From the NCBI GenBank assembly GCA_023388035.1, contig JAEWGY010000014.1, forward strand, positions 1 to 28,527: a stretch of 28,527 nt of DNA, in the 5' to 3' direction. The notes beneath the pieces were generated by a model. That model made no database searches, was not told where the DNA came from, and was given only the letters and a program-made list of their open reading frames with translations. This document shows positions 23,126-28,527 of this stretch, in pieces; positions within the stretch are counted from its first letter, which is position 1, and every line of letters starts with the position of its first letter. This DNA comes from Bacillota bacterium. Lineage in GTDB: Bacteria > Bacillota_I > Bacilli_A > Erysipelotrichales > Erysipelotrichaceae. Both the position numbers and the translations under genes were made by a program.

Positions 23126-23491
23126 ATGAAAATAATAGTTGATTCCTTAACGGGAATGGGATTAAAATTTGCTAAAAGTTTAAATTATCCGATAATTGAT
23201 ATTAATAATTATGATGTTAAAGATTTAGATGATGATCTTTTTTTAGTAACCCGCTGTTTTAATTTTGGTGAAATTCCAAAATCAACTATCGATTTTTTAG
23301 AATTATATCATACTAAAGTAATAGGTGTAGCTTGTGGTGGTAATCGTAATTGGGGAACTAATTACGGTATAGCAGGTGATAAAATTCAAGAAATTTATAA
23401 CATTCCTCATGTTACTAAATTTGAAGCTGCAGGTTTCCCTAATGAAAGAGAAAAAGTAAAATTATTTTTGGCTAATTACGAAAGGAAGTAA
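23126..23491 (+). CDS. nrdI: Flavodoxin-like NrdI, class Ib ribonucleotide reductase activator
   Basis: Supplies the oxidant (via reduced FMN and O2) that assembles the dimanganese-tyrosyl radical in NrdF. The 121-residue protein shows the diagnostic FMN-loop region VACGGNRNWGTNYGIAGDKI and the C-terminal TKFEAAGFPNE. It lies 1 bp before nrdE. No Shine-Dalgarno site precedes the start, and the -10 box ends 6 nt before it. Confidence 0.93.
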   Translation: MKIIVDSLTGMGLKFAKSLNYPIIDINNYDVKDLDDDLFLVTRCFNFGEIPKSTIDFLELYHTKVIGVACGGNRNWGTNYGIAGDKIQEIYNIPHVTKFEAAGFPNEREKVKLFLANYERK

Positions 23492-23492
23492 G

Positions 23493-25601
23493 ATGGAAAA
23501 TATTATTGAAACAAAGATTCCTGAATGGATTTTACTAAACAATCAAATAATTGATGAAAATGGTCTTATTAAAGATCTTTCTAAAGATAAAGAAGCTGTT
23601 TATAGTTACTTTGTTAATGAGGTAAATAAAAGAACTCAGTTTTTTCATTCCTTAAAAGAAAAATTAAATTATTTAATTAACAATGATTATTATGAAAAAG
23701 AATTTTTAGATAAATATAGTTTTGATGATATCAAAACCGTCTTCAAAAGAGCTTATAGTTACAAATTTCGCTTTCCAAGTTATATGGGGGCTTTTAAATT
23801 TTATAATGACTATGCACTAAAAAGTAATGATAAAAGAGTTTTTCTAGAACGTTATGAAGATCGCCTTTCAATCTGTGCTCTTTATCATAGTGATGGTGAC
23901 ACTCAGAAAGCTCTTGATATGGTTGATCGCTTAATCCAACAAGATTTCACCCCTGCTACCCCTACTCTTTTAAATACTGGTAGAAAAAAACGAGGTGAAT
24001 TTGTTTCTTGCTTCTTATTAGAATTAGGTGATTCAATGAATGATATCGCTAGGGTTTTAGAATTTTCAATGCAGCTATCTAAAATAGGTGGTGGTGTATC
24101 GATTAATCTTACAAATCTTAGAGCTAAAGGTGAACCAATAAAAGGAGTTAAGAATGTCGCAAAGGGCGTAGTAGGTGTTTGTAAATTACTTGATAATGCC
24201 TTTAGATATGCTGATCAAATGGGACAAAGACCAGGAGCTGGAGCTACTTATTTAAATATCTTTCATGCTGATATTGAAGATTTTTTAAATACTAAAAAAC
24301 TTAATGCCGATGATGATATCAGAGTTAAAACACTTTCGATGGGAGTAGTTATTCCTGATAAATTTATTGAATTAGCCAGAGAAGATCGTGATATGTATGT
24401 ATTTTACCCCTACTCTGTTTCACAGGTTTATAATAAACCTTTCAGTGATATTGCTGTAGAAATTGACAAATACTACGATGAGATGGTTGAGAATCCTAAT
24501 ATCATGAAGCGTAAAATAAACCCTCGTAAACTTTTAGATGCGATCGCTTCTTTACAAGGTGAATCTGGTTATCCTTATATTATGTATTGTGATAATGTAA
24601 ATAAAGCCAATCCTTTAGGTCAAAAGGTTAAATTCTCAAATTTATGCTCGGAAATACTTCAACCTTCTACCTTAAGTGTTTATGCTGACTATGATAAACG
24701 TGAAAATGATGTAATTGGTAGTGATATATCTTGTAATTTATCAAGTGGTAATATGGCTAATATGATTAAGCATAATTCAATTAAGGAAACTGTTTTTATG
24801 GCTATGGATTTAATGAATTCAGTTGCTACTAAAACTAACATTAACTATGTACCAAGTATTGCTAAGACAAATAAGGAAACTAGATCAGTAGGTTTTGGTA
24901 TTATGAATCATCATGGTTTTATTGCTGAAAATTTTATTGAATATGGTTCTAAAGAAGATTTAGATTTAATCGATGTTTTCTTTAATATGATCAATTATTA
25001 TTCACTAGAACATTCAATGTTAAAAGCTAAGGAAACAAAAGAAATCTTTAAAGGTTTTTATGAATCCAAATATGCTGATGGTTCTTATTTTACAAATCGT
25101 AAAGCTATCTATCCAAAAACTGATAAAATCAAAGAAATTTTCAAGGATATTTATATACCTAGCGACGAAGATTGGGAAAAACTTAAAAATGATGTAATGC
25201 TTTATGGTTTATATAATTCTCATCGTTTAGCAGTAGCACCTAATGGTTCAATCGCTTATGTGATGAGTGCTACACCTTCAATAACACCAATTAAGCAGTT
25301 AATCGAAGAAAGAACCTATGGTAATTCTAAGACATATTTCCCAATGCCAGCTTTAAATGAAGCAATGTTTATGTATGAAACTGCATATAAAATGGATAAA
25401 TATAAAATAATTGATGTTATCGCAACTGCCAGCAAGCATGTAGATCAAGGTATCAGTTTTGAATTATGTATAACTTCTGATATAACTACTAGAGAATTAC
25501 AAAGATATTACTTATACGCACACTATCAAGGAATTAAAACCTTATATTATACAAGAACACAAAAATTAAAAGTTACCGAATGTGAAAGCTGTGCTATATA
25601 G
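23493..25601 (+). CDS. nrdE: Ribonucleoside-diphosphate reductase class Ib, alpha subunit
   Basis: Reduces ribonucleoside diphosphates to deoxyribonucleotides; 702 residues. Catalytic features are visible: RGEFVSCFLLE (first redox Cys), NLCSEILQPS (the Asn-x-Cys-x-Glu radical site), DISCNLSSGNM (second redox Cys), PNGSIAYVMSATPS, the stacked tyrosines in IKTLYYTRTQK for radical transfer, and a C-terminal CESCAI shuttle pair. It sits in nrdI-E-F-H order, with AAAGGAAG before its ATG. Confidence 0.97.
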   Translation: MENIIETKIPEWILLNNQIIDENGLIKDLSKDKEAVYSYFVNEVNKRTQFFHSLKEKLNYLINNDYYEKEFLDKYSFDDIKTVFKRAYSYKFRFPSYMGAFKFYNDYALKSNDKRVFLERYEDRLSICALYHSDGDTQKALDMVDRLIQQDFTPATPTLLNTGRKKRGEFVSCFLLELGDSMNDIARVLEFSMQLSKIGGGVSINLTNLRAKGEPIKGVKNVAKGVVGVCKLLDNAFRYADQMGQRPGAGATYLNIFHADIEDFLNTKKLNADDDIRVKTLSMGVVIPDKFIELAREDRDMYVFYPYSVSQVYNKPFSDIAVEIDKYYDEMVENPNIMKRKINPRKLLDAIASLQGESGYPYIMYCDNVNKANPLGQKVKFSNLCSEILQPSTLSVYADYDKRENDVIGSDISCNLSSGNMANMIKHNSIKETVFMAMDLMNSVATKTNINYVPSIAKTNKETRSVGFGIMNHHGFIAENFIEYGSKEDLDLIDVFFNMINYYSLEHSMLKAKETKEIFKGFYESKYADGSYFTNRKAIYPKTDKIKEIFKDIYIPSDEDWEKLKNDVMLYGLYNSHRLAVAPNGSIAYVMSATPSITPIKQLIEERTYGNSKTYFPMPALNEAMFMYETAYKMDKYKIIDVIATASKHVDQGISFELCITSDITTRELQRYYLYAHYQGIKTLYYTRTQKLKVTECESCAI

Positions 25602-25610
25602 GAGGGATAA

Positions 25611-26657
25611 ATGATTAAACAATATACAGGTGCTAATTGGAATGAACATGAAGATACCTACACTCAAAATTTCTATGAACAAAATCTTTCTCAATTCTGG
25701 CGACCAGAAGATATTTCTTTACAGCCTGACCTAATAGTTTGGTCATCTTTACCAGCTAATGTACAAGATGCTTATGCTAAAAATTTACTCATTCTTACTT
25801 TTTTAGATACTTATCAAGGTGATATTGGGATGCCGGTAGTATCAAGATCAATGAATGAATTAGATAATCATCAAAGAAAATCAGTTATCAATTTTATGGC
25901 TGCAATGGAAAATGCTGTTCATGCAAAATCGTATTCAAATATCTTTATGACTTATTTAAAAAATGAAGAGATAAATGAATTATATGAATGGGGTAATAAT
26001 AATAAAAATTTACAAAAAATGATGGATATTATTGTAGGTTATTATCGTCATTTAGATATCCTTAATTATCATCGTAATTATCGCAATCTATCCGATTTTA
26101 ATGAGGAAGAATTTGAGATCGCTAAATGGAAGGCGATGGTAACTTCAGTATTTCTTGAAACTTGTTTATTTTACAGTGGCTTTTATTACCCATTATACTT
26201 CTATGGTCAAGGTAAATTAATGCAGGCTGGTGAAATAATCAATTTAATCCTTAGAGACGAATCAATTCATGGATTATATATCGGTAAAATTGCTCAAGAA
26301 ATCTTTGAACAGTTTAAAAGTGAGAAACAAGATGAACTTTCTAAATGGTGTCATGATTTATTATTAGAGTTATATAATCTTCAATTACAATTAGTTGAAG
26401 AGGTTTATGATCAAGTGAATCTAAGTCATGATGTTAAAATATTTGTTAGATATAATGCTAATAAGGCTTTAATGAATTTAGGGTTTGAACCATTTTTCGA
26501 ATATGAAGAAGTTAATCCAGTAGTTCTAAATGGATTAAATACTGAAACTAAGACGATGGATAATTTCTCAATGAAGGGTAATGGTTATCAAAAGATGAAA
26601 TCAGAAGCCTTAAAAGATGAAGATTTCTATTTTAATAAAGAGAAAATTGGAGGTTAA
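25611..26657 (+). CDS. nrdF: Ribonucleoside-diphosphate reductase class Ib, beta subunit (metal-dependent type)
   Basis: Carries the radical cofactor for NrdE; 348 residues. The ligands appear complete: Asp in LTFLDTYQGD, Glu and His in AMENAVHAKSYS, Glu in VFLETCLFYSGFYYP, and Glu plus His in LRDESIHGLYIG. The radical Tyr is in AKSYSNIF. So it is the ordinary dimetal form, not the metal-free variant known from some mycoplasmas and streptococci in which these Glu residues are replaced. GGAGGGATAA precedes the start, 9 bp after nrdE. Confidence 0.96.
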   Translation: MIKQYTGANWNEHEDTYTQNFYEQNLSQFWRPEDISLQPDLIVWSSLPANVQDAYAKNLLILTFLDTYQGDIGMPVVSRSMNELDNHQRKSVINFMAAMENAVHAKSYSNIFMTYLKNEEINELYEWGNNNKNLQKMMDIIVGYYRHLDILNYHRNYRNLSDFNEEEFEIAKWKAMVTSVFLETCLFYSGFYYPLYFYGQGKLMQAGEIINLILRDESIHGLYIGKIAQEIFEQFKSEKQDELSKWCHDLLLELYNLQLQLVEEVYDQVNLSHDVKIFVRYNANKALMNLGFEPFFEYEEVNPVVLNGLNTETKTMDNFSMKGNGYQKMKSEALKDEDFYFNKEKIGG

Positions 26658-26903
26658 ATGATTTATTTTTTAACACAAGATAATTGTCCTAAGTGTGTAG
26701 CTTTAAAAAATTATATCGAAAAAGCTTTAGGAACCACTTATTTAAATAAAATAAGTTTTATCCATCGTGATCATGATAGTGCATTATTTAATGAATTAGT
26801 TTCAAAATTTAATATTATGGCAACTCCTTGTTTAATAGCTGGGGATGATATTTTAAGAAATCCTGATTTAAGTAATACAAGAGATTTTTTAGATCAACAT
26901 TAA
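26658..26903 (+). CDS. NrdH/glutaredoxin-like redoxin
   Basis: An 81-residue thioredoxin-fold protein with a CPKC active site at residues 10-13 and the cis-proline motif MATPCLIAGDD. It starts on the base after the nrdF stop, with GGAGG inside the end of nrdF. Its place in the nrd operon suggests it reduces NrdE. It diverges from classical NrdH (CMQC/CVQC), so I withhold the symbol. Confidence 0.85.
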   Translation: MIYFLTQDNCPKCVALKNYIEKALGTTYLNKISFIHRDHDSALFNELVSKFNIMATPCLIAGDDILRNPDLSNTRDFLDQH

Positions 26904-26917
26904 TTTAAATCCAATTT

Positions 26918-26966
26918 TAAACTTTAAATTATCTAAGATTATTAATATGATAATTTAAAGTTTTTT
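26918..26966 (+). terminator. Terminator of the nrd operon
   Basis: AAACTTTAAATTATC (26918-26932) and GATAATTTAAAGTTT (26948-26962) form a 15-bp stem around 15 nt, followed by T. The AT-rich stem is long enough to act as terminator. Confidence 0.8.
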
Positions 26967-26969
26967 TAT

Positions 26970-26996
26970 ATTGAGTTATTATCTTTTATGTTATAC
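26970..26996 (+). promoter_or_regulatory. Extended -10 promoter of the small-ORF cluster
   Basis: TGTTATACT (26988-26996) is an extended -10 (TGnTATACT). TTGAGT (26970-26975) lies 15 bp upstream as a poorly spaced -35. Transcription would start around 27003, on the first base of the long-range inverted repeat. Confidence 0.55.
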
Positions 26997-27002
26997 TTTG
27001 AG

Positions 27003-27119
27003 TGTAAAGCTATATCATTAATTTTATTTTAAGCTAAACTAAAGGAGTGTGTATGAATATTATAATACATCAATAAATAATATCTATTAATTATTTTTAT
27101 TTTTAAATATAGCTTTACA
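27003..27119 (+). other. 13-bp perfect long-range inverted repeat around a tiny ORF
   Basis: TGTAAAGCTATAT (27003-27015) is the exact reverse complement of ATATAGCTTTACA (27107-27119). The 91-nt loop holds the 7-codon ORF. AAGCTA (27031-27036) could also pair with TAGCTT (27110-27115), so two folds compete. The second arm ends 5 nt before the Shine-Dalgarno of the next ORF, so folding may affect its translation. Confidence 0.6.
27053..27076 (+). CDS. Seven-codon ORF, possible leader peptide
   Basis: MNIIIHQ then TAA. A strong Shine-Dalgarno site, AAAGGAG (27041-27047), lies 5 nt before the ATG, which is uncommon for a chance ATG. Three Ile codons in a row (ATT, ATA, ATA) include two that are usually rare. 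It lies in the loop of the inverted repeat. It could be a translated attenuator, a tiny peptide or a chance ribosome site. No function is known to me. Confidence 0.4.
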   Translation: MNIIIHQ

Positions 27120-27136
27120 ATAATAAGGGGGTGTTT

Positions 27137-27232
27137 ATGAAAAATAAATTGATAAAGAGTTTTTGTTTAACTTTTGCTATTAGTTATATAGTTGAATATG
27201 GACGATGCTTATTTGAGGAAGGTGTTAGATGA
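27137..27232 (+). CDS. 31-residue hydrophobic small protein
   Basis: MKNKLIKSFCLTFAISYIVE opens a 31-residue ORF whose hydrophobic stretch is residues 9-19, with cysteines at 10 and 24 and an acidic-basic tail (FEEGVR). AAGGGGG (27125-27131) lies 5 nt before ATG. Its TGA stop overlaps the ATG of the next gene (ATGA), suggesting coupled translation. Too short for family assignment. Possible readings are a membrane peptide, a toxin of a small toxin system, or a leader peptide. Confidence 0.55.
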   Translation: MKNKLIKSFCLTFAISYIVEYGRCLFEEGVR

Positions 27233-27447
27233 TTAAAATAGCTTGCTATTATACCCTTTTAATTGGTATCCTTTGCACAGGAACAGTAGTTTCTCGTGCT
27301 ATAGATAATGGAATCCTAAGTATTTTTGATATAAAATATATAATATTCCTGATATTAGGCTTAGGTGGATATATTATCAGTGCTTTTCTTAGAGATATCA
27401 ATGAAAAACTAGAAAAAAATAATATTAATATAAATAAAAACTCTTAA
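27229..27447 (+). CDS. Small membrane protein, 72 residues, unknown
   Basis: Two hydrophobic helices (about 5-22 and 36-52) are followed by a charged, Asn/Lys-rich tail (EKLEKNNININKNS). AGGAAGG inside the end of the preceding ORF serves as Shine-Dalgarno and the ATG overlaps its stop. The gene ends in the shared terminator with the converging phosphodiesterase gene. No family recognised. Confidence 0.62.
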   Translation: MIKIACYYTLLIGILCTGTVVSRAIDNGILSIFDIKYIIFLILGLGGYIISAFLRDINEKLEKNNININKNS

Positions 27448-27466
27448 ACTAAGTTTAAGAGTTTTT
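27436..27466. terminator. Bidirectional terminator with both stop codons in the stem
   Basis: AAAAACTCTTAAAC pairs with GTTTAAGAGTTTTT over 14 bp around TAA. It is flanked by A on the left and T on the right, so both strands get a U-tract. The stop of the small membrane protein (27445-27447) and of the phosphodiesterase gene (27455-27457) both lie in the stem. Confidence 0.88.
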
Positions 27467-28297
27467 TAATTCTCGATAACGATATAAAATATCAATCCAA
27501 TCAGTTTGTATCGCATTGATGCCTAATTCAATTAATTTATCCCAAGTTTTATCAAATCCTTCTAAGAGAACTTTTTCATCACTAATGCTTCCGAATAAAT
27601 GAGTTTTATCATCAAGATTCATCGTATTACCTAAAAGCATAAATTGCTTATTATTTTTATACTTATCCATGATTTGATGATTAATAATTTTATATTCATC
27701 ACTATTTTCAATAACTTCAAATCCAACAAGATTTATATTTGGATATTCTTCAATAAGTTTAATTTCTTCAATACTTTTAACTATTGGAAAATACATGTAT
27801 TTAGTTTTATGATTATTTAATTTTTCAAGATATTCTTTTTTAACAGGTGATTTAAATAAAATATTCTCATGTAAATCTTTATAATCATCAAAATATTCTA
27901 ATAATTCATCCCAATACCACCAAGAACGGTCAATATTGATTAAAATATCTTTAGGTATAATATTAAGGTAGGATTCTAAAGTTTCAACTTTTTTATTAAT
28001 CTTTTCGCCTATCTCATTATAAAAGGTTAGTTCTTCAATTTCCTGAGAAGTCATTTTCTTAATATTTTTTCTTTTACCTAAAAGTCTTTTTTCATTGCCG
28101 TCATGAAACATATAATATTTACCATCAAGACTTTTGATTACATCAGCTTCGATAATATCAGCTTTCTGTAATCTCGCAACTTTTGCCGCTTCACTAGTAT
28201 TTTCGATAATACTAGCTGCACTACCTCCTCGATGGGCGATTATTAATAATTTTTTATTTGAAAGTTCATTTAAAAATTTACTATTAATATTTCTCAT
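27455..28297 (-). CDS. Glycerophosphodiester phosphodiesterase, cytosolic
   Basis: A 280-residue TIM-barrel enzyme that cleaves glycerophosphodiesters to glycerol 3-phosphate and an alcohol. Motifs: HRGG (22-25), ENT (32-34), the metal-binding EAD (50-52), and the catalytic FHD (64-66), then KLIELGINAIQTDW near the end. There is no signal peptide, so it works inside the cell on imported diesters. AAGGTGG precedes the ATG. It overlaps the end of the upstream membrane-protein gene by 14 bp, implying a transport-and-cleavage operon. ugpQ/glpQ type; the exact substrate is unknown. Confidence 0.88.
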   Translation of the reverse strand: MRNINSKFLNELSNKKLLIIAHRGGSAASIIENTSEAAKVARLQKADIIEADVIKSLDGKYYMFHDGNEKRLLGKRKNIKKMTSQEIEELTFYNEIGEKINKKVETLESYLNIIPKDILINIDRSWWYWDELLEYFDDYKDLHENILFKSPVKKEYLEKLNNHKTKYMYFPIVKSIEEIKLIEEYPNINLVGFEVIENSDEYKIINHQIMDKYKNNKQFMLLGNTMNLDDKTHLFGSISDEKVLLEGFDKTWDKLIELGINAIQTDWIDILYRYRELKNS

Positions 28298-28526
28298 TTA
28301 AACCACCTTTTTTAAATAATCTTTTAATCTTATTCTTACCATCTCCATAAACAAAGAAGAATACTAAGATATTAATAAGAACAAGAAGTACAGTATAAAC
28401 AAAATTCAATGCAATACCTTGCGGACCAATATCTGGATTAGTATTTTCACGGATTACGACACCAATTGGTTTTGCTGCTGGATTATACAAGAAAACAGAT
28501 AAATCGTAGTCACCTAATTTACCATT
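28284..28526 (-). CDS. C-terminal part of a membrane protein, possibly an ABC sugar permease (partial)
   Basis: The frame is open to the window end, leaving 80 residues with the N-terminus missing. It starts at NGKLGDYDLSVFLYNPAAKP, has one strong membrane helix (NFVYTVLLVLINILVFFFVY) and ends in a basic tail. The pattern FLYNP ... last helix ... short basic tail resembles the end of MalF/UgpA-type ABC permeases. It overlaps the phosphodiesterase gene, as a glycerophosphodiester or sugar transporter operon would. Too little is present to be sure. Confidence 0.5.
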   Translation of the reverse strand, partial: NGKLGDYDLSVFLYNPAAKPIGVVIRENTNPDIGPQGIALNFVYTVLLVLINILVFFFVYGDGKNKIKRLFKKGGLNEKY

Positions 28527-28527
28527 A

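Noticed and set aside
25611..26657. Metal-free NrdF variant as in some mycoplasmas
   Set aside because: All carboxylate and histidine ligand positions and the radical Tyr are present, so it is the ordinary dimetal form.
26918..27119. CRISPR or insertion-sequence ends as the source of inverted repeats
   Set aside because: There are no repeated units with spacers, no target-site duplication and no transposase; a terminator and an RNA stem explain the repeats.
1..28527. Possible use of the mycoplasma code (TGA as Trp)
   Set aside because: All conserved Trp positions I read are TGG and full-length genes have no internal TGA; TGA ends the lipoprotein and the 31-residue ORF.

Overview
The window is very A+T-rich DNA from a low-G+C Firmicute. 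An Erysipelotrichia- or Mollicutes-like member of the Bacilli is my best guess; I cannot name a genus. The reasons are the S4, S12, S7, EF-G and EF-Tu sequence types, RqcH near gmk, a class Ib nrdIEF set, a Firmicute type VII secretion locus, strong Shine-Dalgarno sites and short intergenic regions. Trp is read from TGG, and TGA is used as a stop (12354-12356 and 27230-27232), so the code is the standard one and not the mycoplasma code. No tRNA, rRNA, CRISPR array or insertion sequence was seen.

Layout. (1) 1-2131, minus: a coupled pair, a SIMPL-like protein followed by a Na/Pi cotransporter with a PhoU tail that runs off the window. (2) 2193-3002: rpsD with a consensus promoter and a roughly 150-nt leader. 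(3) 3031-6025: gmk and rqcH are divergent, both apparently without a 5' leader, and rluB converges on rqcH. (4) 5997-14725, minus: a compact, mostly overlapping type VII (WXG100/ESX-like) secretion operon. In transcription order it holds two WXG100 proteins, a large lipoprotein, an EssC-like ATPase, a YukD/EsaB-like protein and a membrane-anchored glucosaminidase, and it runs into rluB. No EsaA, EssA or EssB gene is present. (5) 14800-17193, minus: pgi, then a SorC-family sugar-responsive regulator. (6) 17194-17845: a non-coding stretch with nested inverted repeats, a small membrane protein and the rpsL leader. (7) 17846-22099, plus: the str operon rpsL-rpsG-fusA-tuf, closed by tandem hairpins. 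(8) 22197-23006, minus: an unrecognised membrane protein. (9) 23126-26903, plus: nrdI-nrdE-nrdF-redoxin for class Ib deoxyribonucleotide synthesis. (10) 26970-27447, plus: a cluster of very small ORFs (7, 31 and 72 codons) on one predicted transcript with a perfect 13-bp long-range inverted repeat around the first ORF. (11) 27455-28527, minus: a glycerophosphodiester phosphodiesterase and the end of a membrane protein, possibly an ABC sugar permease.

Most of the window is core translation and nucleotide metabolism. The accessory material with most novelty is the reduced type VII locus and the small-ORF transcript. The genome is very economical: several stop codons lie inside terminator stems, neighbouring genes overlap by 4-29 bp, and several promoters place the start codon at or just after the expected transcription start.
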